Of a stretch of DNA of 64,000 nt, positions 32,463-41,207 are shown piece by piece. The notes under the pieces are model-generated. The model was not told where the DNA came from, made no database searches, and worked only from the letters and a program-made list of their open reading frames with translations. Made by a program: the position numbers and the translations under genes. The number at the start of each line of letters is the position of its first letter. The first letter of the stretch is position 1. Source of the stretch: JACDER01 sp963717765 (GTDB taxonomy: Bacteria > Actinomycetota > Thermoleophilia > Gaiellales > Gaiellaceae); the NCBI GenBank assembly GCA_963717765.1, contig CAVQWX010000005.1, positions 292,866 to 356,865 of the forward strand. The letters are read 5' to 3'.

Positions 32463-34108
32463 CGCCGCCGTATCGTCGCCGTCAGCTCGGCCGTCCCCAC
32501 CTGATTGGTCGCGACGGCACGGACGACATAGCTCCCGCGAGACGCGCGGAGGCCGCCGTCGAGGCGGCCGTCCCAGGTCACCGACGTGGAGCCGGCGTTC
32601 TCCTGGCCCTTGAGGAGCGTGCGCAGGACGGTTCCGGAGCGCTCGAGCCGGATGGTCAGCGAGGCCGGGCGCGCCAGCTGTGCAGTGACCTTCGACCCGC
32701 TGACCCTCAGTCCCTGGAGCGTCGAGTTCAGCGAGAAGGGACGCTCGACCGCGGAGCTCCGTCCCAGGTCGTCGAGCGCGGTGACCCTGAACGTCCACCG
32801 GCCCTCCGCCGCACCGGCGCCGTTCCAGCTGAACGTGTAGGTCCCGGGAGCGCGGGCGCGGCTATCGAGCGCGACCTGCGCGCCACCGGGACCGAGCAAG
32901 CGAGCGCTCACGGTCGAGCGGCGCACGACCTTGTACGCGAGCTCGACGCCGGACGAGCCCGGCACGACGACGTCGGGGTCGACCGGGGCCGCCTGCACGC
33001 CGGTGTAGAGAAGTGCGAGCGAGTCCGCGATCGGCTTCTCGGCCTGCGAGGGCCGGTTCAGCAGGTCTCCCTCGAAGGCCATCGTGCTCGAGGGCCCGCT
33101 GTCGAGCCCCATGGCGGTGACCGCGCCGAGGCCGGCCATCTCCTGGGCCAGCTCGAAGTTGGTCATGCCGACGCTCGAGCCGGGCCGGCCGCCGTCCACC
33201 ACCACCATGAGGATCCCGCCGTCGCGGCGCTGCCCAACCGCCGTGCGCGCGGTGCGTGGGATGAGCCAGGAGCTCGGGAACAACTCGTTCGCGCGGAAGA
33301 CGGGCTTCGCGTTCTTGACGAGCAGCGGGCCGCCTCCGATCCCGGCGACCGCGTTCGTGAACGGGCTCGGGAGAATCATCCTGATCGTCAGAGAGCTCCC
33401 GACGGCGGCTTCGGCAGCAAGCCGCGTGGCGGCATTGCCGCGGGCGTACAGGATCGCCGTTCCCGGGGCGACCGGGTGATTACCGCCCTTGAGGACCTGC
33501 GTGACCCTGGCGGTCAGGTCGGTGTTCGGCCTCGCGGCGGGAAACGCGGAAAGAACGGCCTCGACGGCGTCGGGGCTCGCCGGCGTGTTTCCCGCCCACC
33601 CCGGCGTGAACAGCACGGTGCCGTTCGTTCCCACCTGGTCGTTCAGTGCGCTCAGGCCGCGGCGGGGGCCGAGCCCGCGCCAGTCTCCGATGAAGCGGAC
33701 GCGGTCGACCGAGAACGTCCCGGCCGGGTCGATTCCCAGGCTCGACCGGGAGCCGTTCGGCTGCGTCTGCATGACGCTGTCCTGGAGGAAGAGGCCCTGG
33801 GGCCGGCCCGTCGCCGCGAAGAGGTCGCCGTTGACGGCTGCAACGGTGGCCTGAGGCGAGAGCCGGCGCTCCATCGCCGTCAGCTTCTCCTTCCCGCGCA
33901 CGGAGCCCCTGGCGAGCACGGGCTCGAGCGAATAGAGGCCGGTCGGGCGGGGCGCCTCGATCACGTGCACGACGACGGGGCCATGCAGCGTGAACTGCAC
34001 GTGCCGTTCGTACGTCACGCCCGGCATCAGCAGCTGTGCCGGCTGGGCCGCGGCGGGACCCGACCCGACAGCCGCGAGCGCGAGCGCGATGAGGAGAAAC
34101 CGCTTCAC
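32459..34108 (-). CDS. Secreted phosphodiester glycosidase with FlgD-like domain
   Basis: A 549-residue exported protein. Signal peptide about 1-22. A phosphodiester glycosidase (NAGPA/DUF2233) domain spans about 80-320, with TVAAVNGDLFAATGRPQGL, GIGGGPLLVKN, VVVDGGRPGSSVGMTNFELA and GLDSGPSSTMAF, the family's conserved Asn, Asp and Gly-rich loops. The rest is two beta-sandwich segments ending in a FlgD-like Ig fold (VTWDGRLDGGLRASRGSYVVRA). Related enzymes uncap phosphodiester-linked GlcNAc or teichoic acids. Its FlgD domain resembles that of the broken gene at 17.9-18.9 kb. GTG start at 34108. Confidence 0.82.
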   Translation of the reverse strand: MKRFLLIALALAAVGSGPAAAQPAQLLMPGVTYERHVQFTLHGPVVVHVIEAPRPTGLYSLEPVLARGSVRGKEKLTAMERRLSPQATVAAVNGDLFAATGRPQGLFLQDSVMQTQPNGSRSSLGIDPAGTFSVDRVRFIGDWRGLGPRRGLSALNDQVGTNGTVLFTPGWAGNTPASPDAVEAVLSAFPAARPNTDLTARVTQVLKGGNHPVAPGTAILYARGNAATRLAAEAAVGSSLTIRMILPSPFTNAVAGIGGGPLLVKNAKPVFRANELFPSSWLIPRTARTAVGQRRDGGILMVVVDGGRPGSSVGMTNFELAQEMAGLGAVTAMGLDSGPSSTMAFEGDLLNRPSQAEKPIADSLALLYTGVQAAPVDPDVVVPGSSGVELAYKVVRRSTVSARLLGPGGAQVALDSRARAPGTYTFSWNGAGAAEGRWTFRVTALDDLGRSSAVERPFSLNSTLQGLRVSGSKVTAQLARPASLTIRLERSGTVLRTLLKGQENAGSTSVTWDGRLDGGLRASRGSYVVRAVATNQVGTAELTATIRRR

Positions 34109-34137
34109 AGGCGGGATCACGGTAGCGGAGAGCTGAG

Positions 34138-34545
34138 ATGATGAGCCGGATGGAGGCGCCGCCGCTCGCCGGTCACACCCTGGTCTCCAAGGACGGTCAG
34201 CTGGCACTGGCGGAGTGGTCGGACGAGGGCGAATCGTCGGAGGAGCGGCCCATCGCGGGCCTCCATGTCCACCACTCCGACGACGAGGCTTGGTACGTGC
34301 TCGAAGGGACGCTCGGCTTCCTGCTGGGCGAGAAGACGGCCACGGCGTCCGCGGGCTCGGCCGTGCTCGCGCCGGCAGGCACGCCGCACGCGTACTGGAA
34401 CGCCGGCGCCGGGCGCGCCCGCTACCTGCTGGTGGCGTCTCCGCGCCTGTTCGCGCTGATCGAGGAGCTGCACGCTCCCGGCGCGGACTTCGCGGAGGTC
34501 TTCAGGAAGTACGACTCCGAGCTTCTCGAGCTCGGCTCAGCGTGA
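34138..34545 (+). CDS. Cupin-domain protein
   Basis: A 135-residue small cupin. Metal motif 1 is GLHVHHSDDEAWYVLEG, the G(X)5HXH(X)4E form with E in place near residue 50. Motif 2 is AGTPHAYWNAG, G(X)5PXG-like with the His kept. It would bind a metal in a single beta-barrel. ATG at 34138 follows a GGAGAG site; ATGs at 34141 and 34150 are also in frame. Divergent from the phosphodiester glycosidase. Substrate unknown. Confidence 0.82.
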   Translation: MMSRMEAPPLAGHTLVSKDGQLALAEWSDEGESSEERPIAGLHVHHSDDEAWYVLEGTLGFLLGEKTATASAGSAVLAPAGTPHAYWNAGAGRARYLLVASPRLFALIEELHAPGADFAEVFRKYDSELLELGSA

Positions 34546-34562
34546 CTCCCCGCCGATCGGGT

Positions 34563-34687
34563 GCGATGGGTGGTGCGAGCCTAGGACGCAGGGAGCGTTC
34601 GTAGCCGTAGGCTACGGGCGCGACCGAGGACGACGGCTCGCGCCGCCCAGCGCGGCCGAGCGGCTTCGGACTCATGCTGAGTCGAGC
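34563..34687. repeat. Dispersed intergenic repeat, copy A
   Basis: This 125-bp segment recurs at 61977-62100 in the same orientation. The two share an exact 31-base block (34583-34613) and an exact 18-base block (34615-34632). The block contains a perfect hairpin CGTAGCC-GTA-GGCTACG (34600-34616). It fills the gap between the convergent cupin and dioxygenase genes. Confidence 0.85.
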
Positions 34688-34694
34688 TCGTTAA

Positions 34695-35372
34695 CTAGCG
34701 TGTGACGCCCATGACTATCGCACCGCGGTAGCCCGCTTTCGTCTTCTTGACCTTCAGCAGCGAGCGCTTCCCGCCGTTCACGAAGATCGAGTCGCCGGAG
34801 TTGCGGGGATCGCGGTTCGGGTGCTTGCTGTACGGCGCCTTCCTGTACACCGCGTCGGTCGTCGCGTCGGCGAAGAAGAGCTGGCCGGTGTGAACGACGT
34901 TGCCGCGCACGTGCACCTTCACGTGGATGTGCACGGTGCGGCCCGGATACCAACCCGGGTAGACCGTCTTGAAATGGGCGACGCCGTGCTGGTTGGTCTT
35001 CTGCAGGCCGCGGAGGAACGTGCGATTGGAAGAGCCCGCGCCGAAGCCGGAGTAAACGCCGCCCGCGTCGCAATGCCAGATGTCCACCGTCGCTCCCTTG
35101 ATCGGACGGCACGTCGAGGCGTCGACCACGGTGAGTGCGAGATCGAGCCGCGCACCCGGCTTCCCCTCGGTGATGTCGCGGCGGAGCTTCTCGCCGGAGA
35201 GGTAGTACGGGCCCTCGGTCATCTCCGGCGTGAGGACGCACTTGACCTGTCCGGAGGCCACGCCGGCGGGGCCGTCTTCGGTGGCCCTGGCCGCGCCGGC
35301 ACCGAGCGCGACGGCGACCAGGCCGCCGAGCCCGAGCAGCGAGCGGCGGCGTGTCAGGCGGACGTCGTTCAT
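34695..35372 (-). CDS. Tat-exported intradiol ring-cleavage dioxygenase-like protein
   Basis: A 225-residue protein with a twin-arginine signal (LTRRRSLLGLGG) and an intradiol dioxygenase fold. The non-heme iron ligands are visible: a first Tyr in EGPYYLSG, a second Tyr and the His pair in the YPGWYPGRTVHIHVKV segment. The domain lacks the N-terminal linker helices of catechol dioxygenases, as in the secreted group whose true substrates are unknown. ATG at 35372 overlaps the kinase stop (ATGA). Confidence 0.83.
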   Translation of the reverse strand: MNDVRLTRRRSLLGLGGLVAVALGAGAARATEDGPAGVASGQVKCVLTPEMTEGPYYLSGEKLRRDITEGKPGARLDLALTVVDASTCRPIKGATVDIWHCDAGGVYSGFGAGSSNRTFLRGLQKTNQHGVAHFKTVYPGWYPGRTVHIHVKVHVRGNVVHTGQLFFADATTDAVYRKAPYSKHPNRDPRNSGDSIFVNGGKRSLLKVKKTKAGYRGAIVMGVTR

Positions 35373-36133
35373 GGCCGCACGGTAGCGCCGTGACCTAAGA
35401 AAGGCCTGTGAATCGTCCGGTCGAACGAGACCTCGACCACCGACTCGCAGCCCGGCTGATCGCACTCGCAGGCGAAGTCGAGCGTGAGCTCGCGAGCACG
35501 CGGCTCGTGCTCGGCGTAGCGGCGCCACTGATCGATCGCGGCGTCGTTGTCGTACCGGCGGCGAGCCCCGGTGTTCCCGCCGGTCGGGACCGTCACGTGC
35601 TCGAGGACGAAAGACTCGACGATGCGCTCGGTCTGAGTGACGTCCTCGATCTCCATCGCATGCGGGAGGAGCCGCGCGCGCAGCAGCTCATCACGCCGGG
35701 TCCGGTTGAAGAACGCACGCTCGGGATCGCTCGTCGAGGAGTACGTGAACGAGCCTCGCCCGGCGAGCAGCTCGTGCTGCAGGTCCGGAGACGCGACGAC
35801 GTACAGCGCGGGCTCGAGGCCGAGCGGCAGCTGCGGGCCTTCGACGAGGATCGGCGCGCCGTCGTCAGGGATGGCTGCAACCTCGTCCTCGATGAGCGCC
35901 AAACGCGCGTCCGCCTCGTCCAGGAAGTCCTGCGCCATCTGCTCGGCCGAGCGGTCGAGCCACATCTCGTCCATGGACATGGTCAGCGCGGGCACCTGCA
36001 TCGCCTCGGCGTGCTTCCACGTCCGCGCGTCGATCGAGTACAGCCACAGGTCGTAGCGGCGGGCAACGCGTCTCGCCGCCGTCGTCTTGCCGACGCCGGA
36101 CATGCCACCCAACCAGAGCACCCTCCGCCCCAT
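35369..36133 (-). CDS. P-loop kinase-like protein with Cys-rich tail
   Basis: A 254-residue AAA-type P-loop protein. Walker A is GGMSGVGKTTAAR at the N-terminus. RTRRDELLRARLLPHAME is a lid-like basic segment of small-molecule kinases. The C-terminus has FACECDQPGCE (C-x-C-x4-C), a short motif that recurs at the ends of unrelated actinobacterial proteins and may bind metal. ATG at 36133. Phosphate acceptor unknown. Divergent from the radical SAM gene 23 bp away. Confidence 0.7.
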   Translation of the reverse strand: MGRRVLWLGGMSGVGKTTAARRVARRYDLWLYSIDARTWKHAEAMQVPALTMSMDEMWLDRSAEQMAQDFLDEADARLALIEDEVAAIPDDGAPILVEGPQLPLGLEPALYVVASPDLQHELLAGRGSFTYSSTSDPERAFFNRTRRDELLRARLLPHAMEIEDVTQTERIVESFVLEHVTVPTGGNTGARRRYDNDAAIDQWRRYAEHEPRARELTLDFACECDQPGCESVVEVSFDRTIHRPFLGHGATVRP

Positions 36134-36143
36134 CCCTGAGAGA

Positions 36144-36149
36144 TACTTT
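36144..36149 (+). promoter_or_regulatory. -10 box of the radical SAM gene
   Basis: TACTTT lies 6 nt before the ATG at 36156, in the 22-bp gap to the divergent kinase gene. No good -35 is visible, so a leaderless start is likely but the promoter is weakly supported. Confidence 0.45.
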
Positions 36150-36155
36150 GCCGGT

Positions 36156-37454
36156 ATGGCAGTCGCCACCCGCACCGGCTTGGTCGAAAGCCTGATCGAG
36201 CGCTATCCGGACATTCCGCCGGAGGCCGTGCTCAAGGAGGACCTCCTCCGCACGGGCATCGCCTTCGACGAGTCGGCGCTGACGGACAACCTCGACGGCG
36301 AGGTCAAGCCGAAGTCGTACTTCATCTTCTCGTTCGACCAGAAGCCGCTCGCCGAGCTGGGCGAGGCGGCGCGCCGCCGCCCGCCGGAGGAGATTGCGCT
36401 CAGCGGCGGGCCGTACGAGCTGCGGCGGACGATCGTCTCCGTCCGCGTAAATCCCACTTCGCCGTACGGCATCGCGGCGCGCGAGGGCTCACTCCGGCTG
36501 TCGCTCGACGGCCGCGAGGTGGCCGACGTCGAGCTGCCGCCGATGCCCGAGTACTACCGGCACACGCTCGCGAACGGCAAGACGGTCATGGAGACGGCGC
36601 CGACGATCGAGTGGGGCTACCTCATCTACCTCACCGTGCTCCGCCTCTGCCAGTACTTCGGTGCCAAGGAGGAATGCGGCTTCTGCGACATCAACCACAA
36701 CTGGCGCCAGCACAAGAAGGAAGGACGCCCGTACACGGGGGTCAAGCCGGTGGAGGACGTGCTCGAGGCGCTTGCGCTCATCGACCGCTACGACACGACC
36801 CGCGCGAGCCACGCGTACACGCTCACCGGCGGCTCGGTAACCAGCGAGGTCGACGGCCTAAAGGAGGCTGACTTCTACGGCCGCTACGCGCAGGCGATCG
36901 AGGAACGCTTCCCGGGCCGCTGGATCGGCAAGGTCGTCGCGCAGGCTCTGCCCAAGAAGGACGTCCAGCGCTACCGCGACTACGGGATCGCCATCTACCA
37001 CCCGAACTACGAGGTCTGGGACAAGCGGCTGTTCTCGATCATCTGCCCCGGCAAGGAGCGCTACGTCGGCCGGGAGGAGTGGCACCGGCGGATCTTCGAT
37101 GCCGGCGACGTCTTCGGCCCGCGCAACGTCATCCCGAACTTCGTCGCCGGGATCGAGATGGCGAAGCCGTTCGGGTTCGAGTCGATCGACGAGGCGATCG
37201 CGTCGACGACCGAGGGGCTCGACCACTTCATGAGCCGCGGGATCACGCCGCGCTTCACCACCTGGTGCCCGGAGCCGACGACGCCGCTCGGCCGCGACAA
37301 TCCCGGCGGCGCGCCGCTCGAGTACCACGTCCGGCTGCTCGGCGCCTACCGCGAAGCGCTCCACCGGCACTCGCTCGACCCGCCCCCGGGGTACGGGGAG
37401 GCGGGAACGGGCCGCGCGGTCTTCTCCGTCAGCTCCTTCATGGACGTGCTTTAG
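36156..37454 (+). CDS. Radical SAM protein of unknown function, linked to mqnC
   Basis: A 432-residue radical SAM protein. The three cluster cysteines are Cys165, Cys174 and Cys177 (CQYFGAKEECGFC), a C-x8-C-x2-C spacing unlike the usual CxxxCxxC. It is preceded by TIEWGYLIYLTVLRL and followed by a TIM-barrel core: AYTLTGGSVTSE, YRDYGIAIYHPNYEVWDK and NVIPNFVAGIEMAKP. About 150 residues lie before the cluster motif, an N-terminal domain I do not recognise. Its stop overlaps the mqnC GTG by 1 bp. It is not a recognisable MqnE, but its coupling to mqnC and mqnA suggests a quinone role. Unproven. Confidence 0.75.
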   Translation: MAVATRTGLVESLIERYPDIPPEAVLKEDLLRTGIAFDESALTDNLDGEVKPKSYFIFSFDQKPLAELGEAARRRPPEEIALSGGPYELRRTIVSVRVNPTSPYGIAAREGSLRLSLDGREVADVELPPMPEYYRHTLANGKTVMETAPTIEWGYLIYLTVLRLCQYFGAKEECGFCDINHNWRQHKKEGRPYTGVKPVEDVLEALALIDRYDTTRASHAYTLTGGSVTSEVDGLKEADFYGRYAQAIEERFPGRWIGKVVAQALPKKDVQRYRDYGIAIYHPNYEVWDKRLFSIICPGKERYVGREEWHRRIFDAGDVFGPRNVIPNFVAGIEMAKPFGFESIDEAIASTTEGLDHFMSRGITPRFTTWCPEPTTPLGRDNPGGAPLEYHVRLLGAYREALHRHSLDPPPGYGEAGTGRAVFSVSSFMDVL

Positions 37455-38487
37455 TGGCACGCATCTCCGTCGACGAGGCCCACGAGCTCTGGCTGCACGC
37501 GAGCGACGAGGAGCTGATCGAGCGCGCGCAGGCGGTACGGGCGCAGTACCACGAGCCCGACCGCGCGACCTACATGGTCATGCGGATCATCAACTACACC
37601 AACGTCTGCGTCGCCCAGTGCGACTACTGCGCGTTCTACGTGCTCCCGAACCAGGACGGCGGCTACGTCCTCTCCCGGAAGCAGGTCTTCGACAAGATCG
37701 ACGAGCTGGTCGAGTTCGGCGGCGACCTCGTGGCCTTCAACGGCGGCTTCAACACGAAGCTCCCGCTCGACTATTACTGCGACCTGTTCGCGTCGGTGCG
37801 TGAGCGCTACGGCGAGCAGGTGGAGTTCTATGCACTCACCGTCGCCGAGTTCGTGTTCCTCGCCGATCGCGCCCGCCTCTCGTACGCCGACGCGGCGACG
37901 CGCCTGCGCGACGCCGGGGTCCACTGGGTGACGGGCGGGGGCAGCGAGATCCTCACCGAGGACTTCCGCGCGCGGCACGCCAAGTGGAAGTATCTGGTGA
38001 GCGACTACTTCGACGCGCAGCGCGCGATCGTCGAGAGCGGGATGCGGACGACCGCGACCATGGTCATCGGCTTCGACGAGACGCTGGACGAGCGCCTCGA
38101 GCACTTACAGCGCACGCGCGACTTCCAGGATGAGACCGAGCGGTCTCTTCTCCTTCCTGTGCTGGACGTACAAGCCCTACGGCACCGCGTTCGGCGGCCG
38201 CGAGATCTCGGCGAACGAGTACCACCGGCACATCGCGCTTTCGCGCATCTTCCTGGACAACGTCAAGCACATCCGCACGTCGGTGCTGACCCAGAACGAG
38301 GAGGCGTTCCGCGCGCTCGACTTCGGCGCCGACGACTTCGATCTGCCGATCGAGGACGAGGTGACGCAGAAGGCGGGGGCGACGCATCGATCTCGACCTG
38401 GAAAGGCTGCTCGCCATCCCCCGCTCGCTCGGCTACACGGTCGAGTACCGGCGCGCCGAGAGGCCGCCGGCGCTCCTCCAGGCATGA
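37454..38487 (+). pseudogene. mqnC: Cyclic dehypoxanthinylfutalosine synthase, frameshifted as assembled
   Basis: A MqnC-type radical SAM enzyme of the futalosine menaquinone pathway. It has YTNVCVAQCDYCAFY (Cys52, 56, 59; CxxxCxxC), GGSEILTEDF, MRTTATMVIGFDETLDERLEHL and FQDET, all family motifs. After FQDET at about 38138 one extra base moves the reading to SGLFSFLCWTYKPYGTAF, and a second extra base near 38387 to IDLDLERLLAIPRSLGY and the stop at 38485-38487. With both corrected it is about 344 residues and otherwise intact. GTG start overlapping the preceding stop. Confidence 0.85.
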
Positions 38488-38677
38488 GCGACGCCAACGT
38501 CTTCTCCGACGACTGGGATATCCCGGCGATCTCGGACAGATCACCGCACAGGCACGTACGGGCTCACGGACCGGCAAGCGGCTCTGGTTGATCCACGACG
38601 TCCAGGACGCGGACTACCCGTTTACCGCCGTTCGGCGCGGGGAACGCAAGCGGAAACGATCCGAGGAGGAACCATGA
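38484..38677 (+). pseudogene. Small hypothetical ORF, frameshifted as assembled
   Basis: An ATG overlapping the mqnC stop begins SDANVFSDDWD. The frame then shifts near 38520 to PGDLGQITAQARTGSRTGK and ends EEP at 38677. The intact product would be about 64 residues, acidic at the start and basic at the end, with RLWLIHDVQDADYPF in the middle. No family is recognised. It overlaps the CsbD ATG, so it belongs to the same transcript. Confidence 0.4.
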
Positions 38678-38838
38678 ACAAGGACGAGGCCAAGGGACGC
38701 GTGAAAGAAGCCGCCGGCGACCTGAGCGGTGACGACAAGCTGAAGCGAGAGGGCAAGGCCGACCGCGCCGAGGGCAAGGCCAAGGAGGCGGTCGACAAGG
38801 CGGCGGACAAAGTCAAGGACACGCTCGACAGGGACTGA
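38674..38838 (+). CDS. CsbD-like stress protein
   Basis: A 54-residue CsbD-family protein, too short for many gene callers. It begins NKDEAKGRVKEAAGDLSGDD, the family's KG-x-KE-x-xG repeat start, and continues with three lysine/alanine-rich helical repeats to TLDRD. CsbD is a general-stress protein in Bacillus. ATG overlaps the preceding stop (ATGA) and is preceded by GAGGAGG. It ends 14 bp from the convergent mqnA. Confidence 0.85.
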   Translation: MNKDEAKGRVKEAAGDLSGDDKLKREGKADRAEGKAKEAVDKAADKVKDTLDRD

Positions 38839-38852
38839 CGGGAACGCCGGAT

Positions 38853-39620
38853 TCACACAGGCGCCGGCGTCGTGACGAAGCGCAGCTCCGGGACACGGTC
38901 GAGCTCGCCGACGTCACGTGCAAGCTCCAGGAACGTCATCAGGCCGGCGCGCTCTCGCGGCCCGAACGAGTAATGCAGCTTCTCGAAGTAACGGGCGAGA
39001 AAGCCCGCCGGATAGCCGTACCGAGCGCTCGACTCGTGAGCGAGCCGCTCGGGCTCGGCGCGAGCGAGGCGCACGGAGTCGACGAGCGCGGCTTCTAGCT
39101 CGTCCAGGCCGGAGGGGGTGGGCTCGAGCGCGGCCCAGACGGCGAACACCATCGGCAGTCCCGTCCGTTCCAGCCACAGGCGCCCGAGGTCGTGGTGCGG
39201 CGTCGGATCCTCGAAGGCCGACTGCAGCGCGGCGTCTCCGATCAGGAGCTTCGCGTCGGCCGACTCGCCGAGCGGAACGTGCTTCGCCTCGGGCAGCAGC
39301 ACCTTCGTCAGGACGACCGACGTCGCGCTCTCCGGCGTGACGGCGACCGTCCGCACGTGTTCGAGCGGCGTCTTCGAGACGAGCTGGATCGAGTCGACCG
39401 CGCCCTGCGACGAGACGCAGAGCCGGGGAAGCAGGCGCAACCGCTCGGCATTGCGCGCGTACTCGATCGAAGAGATGGGCGCAATGTCGATCTCGCCGGC
39501 AAGCAGCCGCCGGTTCAGGTCGGTGGGGACGCCCGAGACCTCCTCCACCTCGGCCTCGAGCCGGTAGAAGACGGGCGCCATGTTCACGTAGGAGATGCGG
39601 CCGAGGCGGATCGCGTTCAT
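38853..39620 (-). CDS. mqnA: Chorismate dehydratase
   Basis: A 255-residue MqnA, a periplasmic-binding-fold enzyme that dehydrates chorismate to 3-enolpyruvylbenzoate in the futalosine pathway. It begins IRLGRISYVNMAPVFYRLE and has the family's GEIDIAPISSIEYARN and VSSQGAVDSIQLVSK segments, then IGDAALQS and GLPMVFAVWAAL. ATG at 39620 overlaps the stop of the prenyl synthase (ATGA). It is the last gene of the long respiratory operon. Confidence 0.92.
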   Translation of the reverse strand: MNAIRLGRISYVNMAPVFYRLEAEVEEVSGVPTDLNRRLLAGEIDIAPISSIEYARNAERLRLLPRLCVSSQGAVDSIQLVSKTPLEHVRTVAVTPESATSVVLTKVLLPEAKHVPLGESADAKLLIGDAALQSAFEDPTPHHDLGRLWLERTGLPMVFAVWAALEPTPSGLDELEAALVDSVRLARAEPERLAHESSARYGYPAGFLARYFEKLHYSFGPRERAGLMTFLELARDVGELDRVPELRFVTTPAPV

Positions 39621-40531
39621 CCCTGCCGCTCCACGACCGCGCGCGTGAGCGCCTCGAGCTCCTCGTAGTGCGGCTCGCCGTTCAGGCAGGCGCGGGCACG
39701 GGCGGCGTATTCGAGCGCGACCTCGCGCGAGCGCGCGAGCGCGCCGGTCGCGGCGACGCGGACGAGCGCGCCGTCCAGGGAGCCGCCCGCGAGCGCCTCG
39801 CGAACGACGGGATCCTCGCGCGCAGCGAGGAGGAGCGGCAGCGTGGGCGTCCCTTCGCGTAGATCGGTCCCCGCGACTTTCCCGGTCTCGATCGTCTCGC
39901 CGGAGCAGTCGAGGATGTCGTCGGCGATCTGGAACGCGATCCCGAGCGCGAGGCCGAACTCTCCCAGCTCGAGCCGCTCCGGACCGGCTCCGAGGAGACA
40001 GGCCGCCTCGAACAGCTTCCCCGTCTTCAGCGAGCAGCGCTCGAGGTAGGCCTCCGCGGTCGTGTCCGGATCGTGCGTCTGCCGGCGCTGCATCGCCTCG
40101 CCGCGCGCGAGCGACAGTGTCGCGTTCGAAAGCACGCCGATCGACCACGGGTCGCCGAGGGTCGACAGCTCGGAGAACGCGCGCGCGAATAGATAGTCGC
40201 CCGTTGCGCGCGCGGGCGCCGTCCCGTACGCGCTCCAGGCGGCCGGCGATCCGCGCCGGAACTCGGCCCCGTCGATCAAATCGTCGTGCACGAGTGTCGC
40301 CATGTGCACGAGCTCCACGGCGAGCGCGGCCTGGACGGGCGGACCGTTCGGCGACGCGAGGTAGCAGAGCAGCGGGCGCAGGCGCTTTCCGCCGGCGGCG
40401 AGTGCCTCCCTCCCGATCTCGGCGACGAGGCCGGGATGGCTGTCGACCGAGGCGCGCAACCGCACCTCGACCTCGTCCAGGAAGGCGGTCAGCCCGGGCG
40501 TTTCACGGAGTGTCGCGAGCTCAGCCGTCAC
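39617..40531 (-). CDS. Polyprenyl diphosphate synthase
   Basis: A 304-residue trans-prenyltransferase. The first aspartate-rich motif is LVHDDLIDGA with DDxxD-like DDLID, and the second is IAFQIADDILD. GGKRLRPLLCYLA and KTGKLFEAACLLGA complete the pattern. It builds the isoprenoid tail for menaquinone; chain length cannot be read safely. GTG at 40531 overlaps the menG stop by 11 bp. Confidence 0.92.
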   Translation of the reverse strand: MTAELATLRETPGLTAFLDEVEVRLRASVDSHPGLVAEIGREALAAGGKRLRPLLCYLASPNGPPVQAALAVELVHMATLVHDDLIDGAEFRRGSPAAWSAYGTAPARATGDYLFARAFSELSTLGDPWSIGVLSNATLSLARGEAMQRRQTHDPDTTAEAYLERCSLKTGKLFEAACLLGAGPERLELGEFGLALGIAFQIADDILDCSGETIETGKVAGTDLREGTPTLPLLLAAREDPVVREALAGGSLDGALVRVAATGALARSREVALEYAARARACLNGEPHYEELEALTRAVVERQG

Positions 40532-41207
40532 GTCGCCGTCCCGTGTGGAGAGCGACGATACCCCCGGCCAGCAGCCGGTACCGCACCTCCTCGAAGCCCG
40601 TGTGCGCGAGCAGCCCGGCAAGCTCGTCCGGGCCGGGGAAGCGCCGGACGCTGGCGGGCAGGTACGCGTACGCCGATCCACCTGGGATGAGCTTCCCGGC
40701 GAGCGGGACGAGCCCGTCGAACCAGAGCTTGTAGAACGGCCGCAGGAGGCCGCGCGGCTGCGTGATCTCCAGGATCCCGAGGCGGCCGCCCGGGCGCAGC
40801 ACCCTGGCGAGCTCGCCGAGGCCACGCTCCAGGTCGGCGACGTTCCGGACGCCGAAGCCGACCGTGGCCGCATCGAAGGACGCGTCCGCGAACGGAAGCT
40901 CGAGCAGGTCGCCGCGCATCCACTCGATCGAGGACGACTTGCGCCGCGCGCGCTCGAGCATCTTCTCGGAGAAGTCGAGGCCGGTAATCCGCCCGCCCGC
41001 CGCCTGAGCCGCGACGGCGAGGTCGCCCGTCCCGCAGCAGGCGTCGAGGACGCGGTCGCCCGGGCGAACGGCCGCATCGGCGGTCATCCGCCGCCAGCGC
41101 TGGTCGAGCCCGGCGGTCATGAGCCGGTTCATCAGGTCGTAGACCGGCGCGATCCGGTCGAACATGGTGCGGACGCCGTCCGGCGAGAGCGTGCCGGTCT
41201 CGGTCAT
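40521..41207 (-). CDS. menG: Demethylmenaquinone methyltransferase
   Basis: A 228-residue UbiE/MenG methyltransferase. It starts with TMFDRIAPVYDLMNRLMTAGLDQRWRR, the UbiE signature 1. Motif I VLDACCGTGDLA, FDAATVGFGVRNVADLERGL and VLRPGGRLGILEITQPRG (signature 2) follow. It adds the ring methyl that completes menaquinone. ATG at 41207 overlaps the ubiX stop (ATGA). Confidence 0.93.
   Translation of the reverse strand: MTETGTLSPDGVRTMFDRIAPVYDLMNRLMTAGLDQRWRRMTADAAVRPGDRVLDACCGTGDLAVAAQAAGGRITGLDFSEKMLERARRKSSSIEWMRGDLLELPFADASFDAATVGFGVRNVADLERGLGELARVLRPGGRLGILEITQPRGLLRPFYKLWFDGLVPLAGKLIPGGSAYAYLPASVRRFPGPDELAGLLAHTGFEEVRYRLLAGGIVALHTGRRRDG

Noticed and set aside
36156..37454. Calling the radical SAM protein MqnE
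   Set aside because: MqnE has a CxxxCxxC motif near the N-terminus and family segments such as LTGGGAEIF and LRELQDETGGF. None are present here, and the cysteine spacing and N-terminal domain differ.
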